A stretch of 64,000 nucleotides of DNA from an uncultured Eubacteriales bacterium (lineage in GTDB: Bacteria > Bacillota > Clostridia > Oscillospirales > Oscillospiraceae). Of the stretch, positions 32,867 through 40,736 are shown piece after piece. Numbering within the stretch: position 1 is the first letter of the stretch; every line of letters begins with the position of its first letter. A model generated the notes under the pieces. The model had not been told where the DNA came from. It searched no databases and worked only from the letters and a program-made list of their open reading frames with translations. The stretch is from the NCBI GenBank assembly GCA_900316745.1, contig ONEB01000001.1:1-64000 (forward strand), given 5' to 3'. Made by a program: the position numbers and the translations under genes.

Positions 32867-34111
32867 TCAGTAGAGAGATTCTGCGATTGCCTGTCCTGCG
32901 GCATAGCCGGTGCTCCAGGCGATCTGGAGGTTGAAGCCGCCGGTATAGGCGTCGAGATCGAGCACCTCGCCCGCGAAATACAGCCCGGAGACCAGCTTCG
33001 ACTCCATCGTGCGCGGCGTGATCTCTTTCAGCGCCACGCCGCCAGCCGTGACGATCGCCTCGGAAAAGGGGCGCGTGCCGGTGGCGGTGAGCTTGAAATG
33101 CTTGAACAGCTGCACGAGCGCATGGCGCTGCTCGCGTGTGATCTCGTGCACCTTCTGCGCAGGGTCGATGCCGCTGCGGCGCACGAGCACCGGAATCATC
33201 GACCGTCCGGCGAGGTCATAGAGCGCGTTTTGAAAATCGCGGTTGTGGTATTTCTCGAAATCTCTCAAAATGCGCGCGTCGAGCTTCTTTTCATCGAGCG
33301 CCGGTTTTAAGTCAATTTCCATGGCATAGGATCGCTGTCCGAAGCCTGCACCCGGCATGTGCGCGCTCGCGGACAGCACGAGCGGGCCCGTGACGCCGAA
33401 GTGCGTGAACATCATCTCGCCGAGCTCGGAGTAGATCGGCTTGCCGCTTTCACCAAAGACCGTCAGGCGCACGTTGCGCAGGGAAAAGCCCTGCATCTCG
33501 GCGCAGTCGGGCTCTGAGCATTCAAGCGGCACAAGCGAGGGGCGCGTCGGCGTGACGGTGTGCCCGGCCGCTTTGGCAAAACGCAGACCGTCGCCGGTGG
33601 AGCCCGTCGCGGGATAGCTCAGTCCGCCCGTGCAGACCGCGGCCGCACGGCAGCCGATCCTGCCCGAGGCCGTCTCCACGGCGGTGACAGCGCCGTTTTC
33701 GATCACGATGCGCTTTGCGGCGGTCTGCCTGACCTCGACCCCCGCGCTAATCAGCGCGTCGGCGAGCGCATCGGCAATGTCATGCGCGCGGTCGGAGACC
33801 GGGAACACGCGGTTGCCGCGCTCCACCTTGAGCGGCACGCCGAGCGATTCGAAGAACGCCTGCGTGTCCTGGGAAGAAAAGCGGCTGAGCGCGCTGTACA
33901 AAAACCGTCCCTCGCCGGGGATGTTCTGCAAAAATGTTTTCGTGTCGCAGTCGTTCGTGACGTTGCAGCGTCCCTTGCCCGTGATGCGCACCTTGCGCCC
34001 CAGCTGGCGGTTCGGCTCGAGCAGGACGACCTGCGCGCCGCCGCACGCGGCGGTATAGGCGCACATCATTCCGGCGGCGCCGCCGCCGATGACAACAAGA
34101 TCAGTGTTCAA
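32867..34111 (-). CDS. FAD-binding oxidoreductase of the HI0933/aminoacetone oxidase family
   Basis: A 414-residue flavoprotein with an N-terminal dinucleotide motif VVIGGGAAGMMCAYTAA and the family marks GRKVRITGKGRCNVTND, CTGGLSYPATGSTGDG and TAGGVALKEITPRTMESKLVSGLYFAGEVLDLDAYTGGFNLQIAWSTG in parts. The physiological reaction is unsettled for this family. The start is probably TTG at 34111, overlapping the end of the rpiR gene by 11 bases; the upstream extension to 34297 is rpiR read in another frame. It is 16 bases upstream of the cmk fusion. Confidence 0.9.
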   Translation of the reverse strand: MNTDLVVIGGGAAGMMCAYTAACGGAQVVLLEPNRQLGRKVRITGKGRCNVTNDCDTKTFLQNIPGEGRFLYSALSRFSSQDTQAFFESLGVPLKVERGNRVFPVSDRAHDIADALADALISAGVEVRQTAAKRIVIENGAVTAVETASGRIGCRAAAVCTGGLSYPATGSTGDGLRFAKAAGHTVTPTRPSLVPLECSEPDCAEMQGFSLRNVRLTVFGESGKPIYSELGEMMFTHFGVTGPLVLSASAHMPGAGFGQRSYAMEIDLKPALDEKKLDARILRDFEKYHNRDFQNALYDLAGRSMIPVLVRRSGIDPAQKVHEITREQRHALVQLFKHFKLTATGTRPFSEAIVTAGGVALKEITPRTMESKLVSGLYFAGEVLDLDAYTGGFNLQIAWSTGYAAGQAIAESLY

Positions 34112-34982
34112 TCGTCTGATACACCCCGTATTCCGACCAGATGTCCTCCAGATCCCGGAAGGTCTGGAACGTATGCTCGCGGTCGCGCGTGCCGATGGCG
34201 ACGATGAGGGCGTTAATGAGCCCCATCGGCGCGACAAGCGAATCGAGGAACGAGACCATCTCACTCTTGGCAAAGAGACACACGTCCGCGTAATCATTCA
34301 GCGGCGAGGTCTTCGTATCCGTGATGCCGAGCGTGCCTGCCTTGCGGTCGCGGGCATATTTCATGGCGTTGATCGTGCGGTTGGAGTAGCGCGGGAAGCT
34401 GATGCCGATGACGAGATCGCCCTCGCGCACACGGAGCATCTGCTCATAGACCTCCATCGCCGCCGTGTCCTGCACGACGTGGATATTGTCACGCAGGAGA
34501 TTGAGATAAAACCCGAGGAAATTCGCCAGCGTCGTGGACGTGCGCATGCCGACGATGAAGATGCGCCGCGCCGAGAGAATGCGGTCCACGGCGGTGTTGA
34601 ACGCCGCCTCGTCCGTCTCGTCGAGCGTCGCCTGCAGGTTCGCGATGTCGGCGCGCAAAACCGCGCGGGCCACGTCCTGCGTGTTCATGGTCTGCTCCGC
34701 GACCTCCAGACGCTCGACCGCCGTGAGTCTGCTGCGCACGACCTCCTGCAGCGCCTTCTTCATGCCGGGATAGCCCCGGAAGCCGAGCTCCGCGGCAAAG
34801 CGCACCACGGTGGACTCACTCACGCCCACCGCCGCGCCGAGACGCGACGCGGTCATGAACGCGGCTTTGTCATAATTGTCCAAAACAAAGCGCGCGAGGA
34901 CGCGCTGACCCTTTGAAAATGAGGGTAAGCGCTGCTCCAACGCGCGTAAAATATCTTTCTGTGTCGCTGTTTTCGACTTCAT
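34101..34982 (-). CDS. MurR/RpiR-family transcriptional regulator
   Basis: N-terminal HTH_6 DNA-binding domain (about 1-80; MTASRLGAAVGVSESTVVRFAAELGFRGYPGMKKAL) and C-terminal SIS sugar-phosphate-sensing domain (about 125-260; RIFIVGMRTSTTLANFL, VIGISFPRYSNRTINAMKYAR). Product 293 residues. ATG 34982 has AGGAGG; a start at 35000 is possible but has no site. No sugar genes lie next to it. A 12-bp inverted repeat covering its -35 box is a likely operator, perhaps for its own product. Confidence 0.9.
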   Translation of the reverse strand: MKSKTATQKDILRALEQRLPSFSKGQRVLARFVLDNYDKAAFMTASRLGAAVGVSESTVVRFAAELGFRGYPGMKKALQEVVRSRLTAVERLEVAEQTMNTQDVARAVLRADIANLQATLDETDEAAFNTAVDRILSARRIFIVGMRTSTTLANFLGFYLNLLRDNIHVVQDTAAMEVYEQMLRVREGDLVIGISFPRYSNRTINAMKYARDRKAGTLGITDTKTSPLNDYADVCLFAKSEMVSFLDSLVAPMGLINALIVAIGTRDREHTFQTFRDLEDIWSEYGVYQTIEH

Positions 34983-35033
34983 AGTCTGCCTCCTGTGCAT
35001 CGCGCCGCTGAGGTGCGGTTCAGCACAGGCAAT

Positions 35034-35061
35034 ATTTTATCATAACACTGCCATTTTGCAA
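35034..35061 (-). promoter_or_regulatory. Promoter of the rpiR gene
   Basis: On the - strand TTGCAA (35056-35061), 16-bp spacer, TAAAAT (35034-35039). The -35 lies in one arm of the inverted repeat at 35054-35085. Confidence 0.6.
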
Positions 35062-35085
35062 GTTTAAAATGCAAAACTTGCAAAA
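35054..35085. promoter_or_regulatory. Perfect 12-bp inverted repeat, likely operator
   Basis: TTTTGCAAGTTT (35054-35065) and AAACTTGCAAAA (35074-35085) are exact inverted copies separated by 8 bases, between rluB and the rpiR promoter. It could also fold as a weak terminator for rluB, but there is no T run after it. Confidence 0.6.
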
Positions 35086-35086
35086 T

Positions 35087-35797
35087 TCATTCTTTTCCTG
35101 CCTCGCGCCTGAGCGTCCGGATCTCACTCTCCGTCAGATACCGCCAGGTGCCGCGCTTCAGGTCTCCGAGCTTCAGGCTCCCCTCCTGCACGCGGATAAG
35201 GCGGCGCACCGTGAGCTCCGCGGCGGCGCAGAGCCTGCGCACCTCGCGGTTTTTGCCCTCGTGGATCGTGACCAAGAGGCGGTCTTCTCCCAGCACACGC
35301 ACCTCGGGCGGCGCGATCGGCTCGCCGTCCAGATCCGTCATGGCGCGCATGGTCTCCGCCGCCGTCTCAACGGGCGCGCCGGAGACCGTGACGTGATAGA
35401 CCTTGTTCACGGCGTGGGACGGGTGCATGACGGCGTTTGCGGTCTCTCCGTCGTTCGTCATGAGCAGCAGTCCCTCGCTGTCGAGGTCGAGCCGCCCGAC
35501 AGGATAGACGCGTACGCCGACGGAGCGCACGAGCTCGGCGACGGTTTTTCGCCCCTGCTCGTCGTGCATGGTCGTGACGTAGCCGCGCGGCTTGTGCAGC
35601 ATGATGTACACGCTCTGCTCCCGCCGGGGCAGGAGGCGGCCGTCAATGCGGATCTCATCGACCTCGGGATCTGCCTTCTGTCCCAGCTCGGCGGGAACGC
35701 CGTTTACCGTGACGCGCCCGTCTGAGATCATCTGCTCGGCGGCGCGGCGCGAGGCCACGCCCGCCTCGGAGATGCATTTTTGCAGTCGCTGGAGCAT
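35087..35797 (-). CDS. rluB: Ribosomal large subunit pseudouridine synthase B type
   Basis: A 236-residue RluB/RsuA-family enzyme that modifies 23S rRNA. The N-terminal S4 domain is MLQRLQKCISEAGVASRRAAEQMI; the catalytic domain has VGRLDLDSEGLLLMTNDGE with the active Asp in GRLDLDS, and EGKNREVRRL near the end. It follows ytfJ with almost no gap, in the common scpA-scpB-DUF2953-ytfJ-rluB order. Confidence 0.93.
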   Translation of the reverse strand: MLQRLQKCISEAGVASRRAAEQMISDGRVTVNGVPAELGQKADPEVDEIRIDGRLLPRREQSVYIMLHKPRGYVTTMHDEQGRKTVAELVRSVGVRVYPVGRLDLDSEGLLLMTNDGETANAVMHPSHAVNKVYHVTVSGAPVETAAETMRAMTDLDGEPIAPPEVRVLGEDRLLVTIHEGKNREVRRLCAAAELTVRRLIRVQEGSLKLGDLKRGTWRYLTESEIRTLRREAGKE

Positions 35798-35800
35798 GGC

Positions 35801-36169
35801 TCAGGATTTCCGCTTGTCGAGGAACTGGTCGATGCGGTCCATGACCTGCGGTGCCATGTCGATGAGGCGATCGACCGTTCCGCTCGCGGGCGGCGTGACA
35901 TTCAAAAGGCGGACGCTGCCGTTCTGGATGACGAGAAAGCCAATCGGCTCGACCTTTACGCCCGCGCCGCTGCCGGCGCCGACGCCATTTTTGTCCTTCA
36001 TGGGATACTCCGTGCCGCCGCTGGCAAAGCCGAAGCTGACGCGGGAGAGCGGAATGAGCATCGTATCGTCCGGGGTCAGAATGGGCTTGCCGACAACGGT
36101 GTTCGTATCGACGAGCTCTTTGATTTTGTTCATCGCGTCATTCATGACGTTCGTGATCTCATGTTCCAT
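35801..36169 (-). CDS. ytfJ: Sporulation protein YtfJ/GerW family
   Basis: A 122-residue GerW (YtfJ) protein needed for germination in Bacillus. Family marks: VGKPILTPDDTMLIPLSRVSFGFASGG, a Gly-rich GVGAGSGAGVKVEPIGFLVI, and a C-terminal amphipathic helix. Its start overlaps the end of the DUF2953 gene by 11 bases. Probably spore-associated. Confidence 0.92.
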   Translation of the reverse strand: MEHEITNVMNDAMNKIKELVDTNTVVGKPILTPDDTMLIPLSRVSFGFASGGTEYPMKDKNGVGAGSGAGVKVEPIGFLVIQNGSVRLLNVTPPASGTVDRLIDMAPQVMDRIDQFLDKRKS

Positions 36170-36824
36170 GTTCAGCGTTCCTTTCTTCCGAGGATTCGGT
36201 TGCGTTTTCGCGCTTCTGGGATTTCTTCGGTTTCCCGGTCTTGTCTTTCAGCAGCAGCACGAGCGCCCGGACGGCGAAGACAAGGCCGATGCCGAGCACC
36301 TGTCCGATGCGTATGGTGAGCTTGAGTCTGCCGTTCACGGCGCTTTTGTCCGCCAGGAAGTCCGCGCCGACGCGCACGTCGCGCTCGCGGATGATGAGCG
36401 CGCGTCTCGCGAGCGGATAAAGCCCGTCGAGCGCGGCGCGCACCCTGCCCGTCAGCATGGCGACGTCATAGGGATCAGTCCCGCCCGCTATGAACACCAG
36501 CCGGAACACATCCACATGGAGCTTGCGCCGGAACGTGTTCACCGCCTGCAGGGCGAGCTTTGCGACGCCGACGAGAAACGACAGGCTGAGCTGTTTCTTC
36601 GGCTTGTCCGCGTCCTTTTTTTTCGGCTTTTTCTTCTTTTTTTCCTTTTTGGGCTTCTTCTTTTCGCTCTTCGGCTTTTTGGGCAGCAGCGTGAGCGTGA
36701 CGGGACCCGCGACGATCTTCAGCGTGAAGACGTCGTCTTCATACGCCGCGTCCACGCCGACGCGCAGAAGGCACACAAGCACAATCAGCGCTGCCAGAGC
36801 CAGAAGGATCCACAGGGCAATCAA
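36159..36824 (-). CDS. DUF2953 membrane protein
   Basis: A 221-residue protein with an N-terminal hydrophobic helix (about 3-20), a Lys-rich linker (about 52-85, nearly half Lys) and a body containing FIAGGTDPYDVAMLTGRVRAALDGLYP, typical of DUF2953, a sporulation-linked family of unknown function beside ytfJ. The start is most likely TTG at 36824, just after GGGGGAGTGA; it overlaps the scpB region only at the edge. The longer frame to 37253 is scpB in another frame. Confidence 0.85.
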   Translation of the reverse strand: MIALWILLALAALIVLVCLLRVGVDAAYEDDVFTLKIVAGPVTLTLLPKKPKSEKKKPKKEKKKKKPKKKDADKPKKQLSLSFLVGVAKLALQAVNTFRRKLHVDVFRLVFIAGGTDPYDVAMLTGRVRAALDGLYPLARRALIIRERDVRVGADFLADKSAVNGRLKLTIRIGQVLGIGLVFAVRALVLLLKDKTGKPKKSQKRENATESSEERNAEHGT

Positions 36825-36831
36825 AGCGCCA

Positions 36832-37476
36832 TCACTCCCCCGCCGGTTTCTCCTCCGGCGTATGTGTCGGTTCGACCTCGGGTGCTTCTTCGATCGCGAT
36901 CTGCTCGCCGCGGTTTTGCAGCTGCTCGATCGCGGCCTGCAGCTTTTCCGCGCCCTCGTTCGTGGCGAGGTCGGGCAGCACGGGCAGCTCATCGAGCGTG
37001 ACCATGCCCATCGTGCGCAAAAACAGCGCGCTCGTCTGATAGAGCGTCGGTCTGCCGGGGGCTTCGAGTCTGCCGCAGGGTTCGATGAGCCCGCGCTCTG
37101 TGAGCATGCCGACGGTGTAGGAGCTGTCCACGCCGCGCACCTGGTCGATATAGGCGCGGGTGACGGGCTGGAAATACGCGACGACGGCGAGCACCTCCAG
37201 CGCCGACTGCGAGAGCTTCGGCGGCTTGCGCTGTTCGAGCGCGCGCACCACATAGGTCGCGTACTCCGGCGCGGAGCAGAGCTGGAGGCTGTCGTTCATC
37301 TGCACGAGGCGGATGCCGCTCGCGGATTCGAGATACGCCTCCTGCAGCTCTCTGGCAATGCCGATCACGGTCTGCGTCTCTTCGCCCAGCACCTGTGCGA
37401 TGCGCGAGGCCTTCATCGGGTCGCCGGATGCAAATAGTATCGCCTCAACGGCGGCAAGCAATTCATCATGTTCCAT
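36832..37476 (-). CDS. scpB: Segregation and condensation protein ScpB
   Basis: Winged-helix kleisin-associated subunit of the SMC-ScpA-ScpB complex that compacts and segregates chromosomes. Signatures: VEAILFASGDPM, LEVLAVVAYFQPVTRAYIDQVRGVDS, GRPTLYQTSALFLRTMGM. Length 214. The tail after residue 180 is acidic and not conserved. It lies 11 bases after scpA. Confidence 0.94.
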   Translation of the reverse strand: MEHDELLAAVEAILFASGDPMKASRIAQVLGEETQTVIGIARELQEAYLESASGIRLVQMNDSLQLCSAPEYATYVVRALEQRKPPKLSQSALEVLAVVAYFQPVTRAYIDQVRGVDSSYTVGMLTERGLIEPCGRLEAPGRPTLYQTSALFLRTMGMVTLDELPVLPDLATNEGAEKLQAAIEQLQNRGEQIAIEEAPEVEPTHTPEEKPAGE

Positions 37477-37487
37477 CTTTTCGTTCC

Positions 37488-38294
37488 TTATTCGGTAAAT
37501 TCCATAGATTCAAGGATCTCGGTCGTGTCGGCGTCGCCGGTGAAGCTCGCGACGTATTCGCCGTTTTGCTCGGTGAGCAGGAGGTTTCCCATGCTGCACA
37601 GCTCCAGCAGGCACAGAAACGTCGCTATGATCTCGCTTCGGCTCTCGCAGGAGGCGTAGAGCGAGCGCAGGCTCGTTTCGCCGTCGGTCTTCAGCCGCTC
37701 GATGAGCTCGCGGCTCTTGTCGCGCACGCTGTAAACGATGCGCTGCGGCGCGTGGAACACCATCGGCTCAGGGGCGGAGGCGCCGGAGCGCGTGAACACC
37801 GCCAGAAGCGCACGCAGCAGATCCGCCTGATCGATCGCATAGGGGTATTCGCTGCGCTGCTTTTTCATCGGCTCGGGCGGTTTGGCGTGATAGTCGATGC
37901 CGGTCTGCGACGCCGCCTCCAGAAGCGGCGTCACGGATTTGAGCGCGGTGTAGGTGTCCTTGGCCTTGAGCTGCTCCAGGGATGCAATGAGCTGCTCAAG
38001 CTCCGAGATCTCTTTCTCCTCCTTCAGGAGCATCTGCGTCTTGATATACAGCAGATACGAAGCCATCTGGATAAACTCGCTCGCGATCTCGAGATCAAGC
38101 TCCTCCATCTGACGCAGATAGTCGAGGTACTGATCCAGAATCTCCGCCACGGGAATGTCGCGGATCTCGATCTTGTTCTTGCTCAGCAGCAGGAGGATCA
38201 GGCTCAGCGGCCCCTCAAAATCCACCATGTCGCTTTTTTCATGCACGACGCCCTCCAGAAAGAACGTCGGGTCCGATTTCACCGATGCGCTCAT
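37488..38294 (-). CDS. scpA: Segregation and condensation protein ScpA
   Basis: Kleisin subunit bridging SMC heads. Signatures: FEGPLSLILLLLSKNKIEIRDIPVAEILDQYLDYL near the N-terminus, LEIASEFIQMASYLLYIKTQMLL, and the C-terminal ATFLCLLEL winged-helix. The ATG at 38294 overlaps the stop of the protease gene (ATGA) and is preferred over a GTG at 38309. Product 268 residues. Confidence 0.94.
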   Translation of the reverse strand: MSASVKSDPTFFLEGVVHEKSDMVDFEGPLSLILLLLSKNKIEIRDIPVAEILDQYLDYLRQMEELDLEIASEFIQMASYLLYIKTQMLLKEEKEISELEQLIASLEQLKAKDTYTALKSVTPLLEAASQTGIDYHAKPPEPMKKQRSEYPYAIDQADLLRALLAVFTRSGASAPEPMVFHAPQRIVYSVRDKSRELIERLKTDGETSLRSLYASCESRSEIIATFLCLLELCSMGNLLLTEQNGEYVASFTGDADTTEILESMEFTE

Positions 38295-38950
38295 AGCATG
38301 TATCCCCACTCCGCAAAAATGAACAGTTTGTTGAACGCTGCCTGTGTGACGGTCGAGAGCGGTCTGCCGAGCACGCCTGACGCCACCAGCACCAGCAGCA
38401 GGATCATCCCGTAGCGCTCATAGCGCATGAGCGTGTCATACTGCCGAGCGGGCAGCACCGCGCCGAGCACTTTCGACCCGTCCAGCGGGCTGATCGGGAT
38501 AATATTGAAGATGGCGAACGACAGGCTGAGATACGCCGTGAGATAGACCATCTCCAGCACGAAGCCCTCGCCGTGCAGGGGCTTATAGAGCAGGCCGTAC
38601 AGAAACAGGAACACGACCGCGATGATCACGTTCATGCCCGGCCCCGCAACCGCCGTGACGGCCATGCCGCGCTTGGGATTCCGGAAGCGGTACATGTTCA
38701 CCGGCACGGGCTTTGCCCAGCCGAAATGAAACACCACCATCATCGCAAGCCCCATCAGGTCGAGGTGGCGGATGGGGTTGAGCGTGAGGCGACCCGCGTC
38801 CTTTGCCGTGGAATCGCCGAGCCAGTAGGCAACGACGCCGTGCGCCAGCTCATGCAGCGTGATGCAGATCAGCGCCGGGATCACGCCCAGCAGCATATTT
38901 GTGAGATAGGACCAGTCCAGTCCGTTCCAGATTGTCTGTATCGTGGTCAC
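38291..38950 (-). CDS. Site-2 protease family (M50B) membrane metalloprotease
   Basis: A 219-residue polytopic membrane protein with zinc motif HELAHG (H33-H37) in a hydrophobic helix and the second ligand region NIIPISPLDGSKVL. This short YwhC-like group is conserved next to scpA in Firmicutes; substrates are unknown. The start GTG at 38950 is preceded by AAAGGAGG 8 bases away; the extension to 39031 overlaps the promoter and is rejected. First gene of the scpAB operon. Confidence 0.9.
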   Translation of the reverse strand: MTTIQTIWNGLDWSYLTNMLLGVIPALICITLHELAHGVVAYWLGDSTAKDAGRLTLNPIRHLDLMGLAMMVVFHFGWAKPVPVNMYRFRNPKRGMAVTAVAGPGMNVIIAVVFLFLYGLLYKPLHGEGFVLEMVYLTAYLSLSFAIFNIIPISPLDGSKVLGAVLPARQYDTLMRYERYGMILLLVLVASGVLGRPLSTVTQAAFNKLFIFAEWGYML

Positions 38951-38996
38951 GCGCGCCGCCTCCTTTCCAAATGCGCATAACAATCCATATTGATTT

Positions 38997-39025
38997 ATTA
39001 TAGCAAAACGCATTTGAAAAAACAA
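38997..39025 (-). promoter_or_regulatory. Promoter of the protease-scpAB-DUF2953-ytfJ-rluB operon
   Basis: On the - strand TTGTTT (39020-39025), 17-bp spacer, TATAAT (38997-39002). Confidence 0.65.
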
Positions 39026-39047
39026 CTGCATTTCGGCAATCTGCCTG

Positions 39048-39077
39048 TTGCGCGCGGCCGGATCACGGAAGTATAAT
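39048..39077 (+). promoter_or_regulatory. Promoter of the patatin gene
   Basis: TTGCGC (39048-39053), 18-bp spacer, TATAAT (39072-39077), 29 bases before the start codon. Confidence 0.6.
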
Positions 39078-39106
39078 GAACATGATGTTTAGAAAGGATG
39101 AATTGC

Positions 39107-40021
39107 ATGGATGCAACATTGTTGACAGCGGCAGCCGGGCTGCCGAACGGACGCGCGTCGGACGATGTGACGCCGGGGTGTCTGGTGCTGGAGGGCGGCG
39201 CGTTCCGCGGCGTCTACACCGAGGGCGTCATCGACATACTGATGCTCGCGGGGCTCAACTTCCAGACCGTGATCGGCACCTCCGCCGGCGCTTTGAACGG
39301 CTTAAACTACGTCTCGGGTCAGATCGGGCGCGCCGCGCGCATCAATCTGCTCTACCGCCACGATCAGCGTTACGTCGGCGTGACCGCCATGCGCCGCAAC
39401 AGGGGTGTGATTGGCTTTGACTTCATGTTCTCAGACGAGATGGACGCCGTGGAGCCCTTTGATATGGAGCGCCTGATGCGCGGCGACCGGCGCTTTCTCG
39501 CGTGCGTGTCGAACCTGCGCACCGGCAGGGCAGAATACCACGAGGCGGGCAAGTGCGCAGACATTCTGCAGTCTGCGCGCGCCTCGGCCTCGATGCCGTT
39601 TCTCTCCAAGCCCGTGATGCTGGGCGAGGATCCGTACCTCGACGGCGGATGCTGCTGCAAGGTGCCGTATCAGTGGGCACTGGACGAGGGCTTTTCCAAG
39701 ATCGTCGTCGTGCGCACACGCGACCGCGGCTACCGCAAGGATCTCTCCGGCCACCGCTCGCAGGGCGCGGCGCACGCCGTATACCACGCGTACCCGGAAT
39801 TTGCCGAAGCGCTCTCGAACAGCAGTGCAGACTACAACACGCAGTGTGAGGAACTGCTGGAGCTCGAGCAGAGCGGGCGGATCTTCACCATTGCGCCGTC
39901 GGAGCCGGTGCACATCAGCCGTCTCGAGGGCGACATGGAAAAGCTCCGCGCCCTGTACGATCTCGGCACCAAGGACATGATGAACGCCCTCCCCGCGCTG
40001 AAGGAATACTTAGCGAAATAA
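39107..40021 (+). CDS. Patatin-like phospholipase
   Basis: A 304-residue cytoplasmic lipid acyl hydrolase. Catalytic dyad: Ser59 in GTSAG and Asp179 in DGG. The oxyanion region is LEGGAFRGVYTEGVIDIL. The rest (RDRGYRKDLSG, PEFAEALSNSSADYN) matches the YjjU-type bacterial subgroup. ATG 39107 has AAAGGA with 8-nt spacing; ATG 39098 overlaps that site. A single gene with its own promoter and terminator. Physiological lipid unknown. Confidence 0.92.
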   Translation: MDATLLTAAAGLPNGRASDDVTPGCLVLEGGAFRGVYTEGVIDILMLAGLNFQTVIGTSAGALNGLNYVSGQIGRAARINLLYRHDQRYVGVTAMRRNRGVIGFDFMFSDEMDAVEPFDMERLMRGDRRFLACVSNLRTGRAEYHEAGKCADILQSARASASMPFLSKPVMLGEDPYLDGGCCCKVPYQWALDEGFSKIVVVRTRDRGYRKDLSGHRSQGAAHAVYHAYPEFAEALSNSSADYNTQCEELLELEQSGRIFTIAPSEPVHISRLEGDMEKLRALYDLGTKDMMNALPALKEYLAK

Positions 40022-40025
40022 GGAA

Positions 40026-40062
40026 AGAGCGTCATTCCAAGTCGGAATGACGCTCTGTTTTT
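40026..40062. terminator. Bidirectional terminator between the patatin gene and rnc
   Basis: AGAGCGTCATTCC pairs exactly with GGAATGACGCTCT around AAGTC, followed by GTTTTTTAT on the + strand. Confidence 0.9.
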
Positions 40063-40736
40063 TATGCCTGCTTTTCCAGCGCGGCTTTGGCGGCGGCCTG
40101 CTCGGCCTCCTTTTTCGTCCTGCCGGTGCCGGAGCCGATCTCGGCGCCGTTTAAGAGCACCGCCATCGTGAAGCGCTTGTTGTGGTCGGGACCGGATTCG
40201 CCCGTGAGGCGGTACTCCAGATGCTGATCCGCCTTGCGCTGCACGCGCTCCTGCAGCTCGGTCTTATAGTCGATGACATGGTGCATCACGCCTGCGTCGA
40301 GCCCGGCGAGCACATTCGTGAGGATAAAGCTCCGCGCAACCTCGAGTCCGCCGTCCAAGTACATGGCGGCGATGATCGCCTCGACGGCGTCGGCGAGGAT
40401 GCTCGGGCGCTCACGTCCGCCGGTGTGCGCCTCGCCCTTGCCGAGCAGGAGATAGTCCCCCAGCTGCAGCCCCAGCGCAACGGCATGCAGGCTCTGCTCA
40501 CACACGAGCTCTGCGCGCATGCGGCTTAAGCGCCCCTCCGGCAGGTCGGGAAAGAGCTTATAGAGCTTTTCCGCCGTGACCATGCCCAGGACGGAATCGC
40601 CCAGAAACTCCAGCCGCTCGTTGCTTGTGCAGCCGGCGGCGCGTCGCTCGTTGGCGTAGGAGGAATGCATGAGCGCATTTTCCAGCAGCTTCCGGTCGCG
40701 GAACGTATAGCCGAGATGGGCCTCTAGCTTCTCCAT
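40062..40736 (-). CDS. rnc: Ribonuclease III
   Basis: Double-strand RNA nuclease for rRNA and mRNA processing. The catalytic signature NERLEFLGDSVLGMV and the second acidic site DAVEAIIAAMYLDGG are intact; a C-terminal dsRNA-binding domain ends with GTGRTKKEAEQAAAKAAL. Length 224. Its start overlaps the plsX stop by one base. The usual acpP between plsX and rnc is absent here. Confidence 0.96.
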   Translation of the reverse strand: MEKLEAHLGYTFRDRKLLENALMHSSYANERRAAGCTSNERLEFLGDSVLGMVTAEKLYKLFPDLPEGRLSRMRAELVCEQSLHAVALGLQLGDYLLLGKGEAHTGGRERPSILADAVEAIIAAMYLDGGLEVARSFILTNVLAGLDAGVMHHVIDYKTELQERVQRKADQHLEYRLTGESGPDHNKRFTMAVLLNGAEIGSGTGRTKKEAEQAAAKAALEKQA

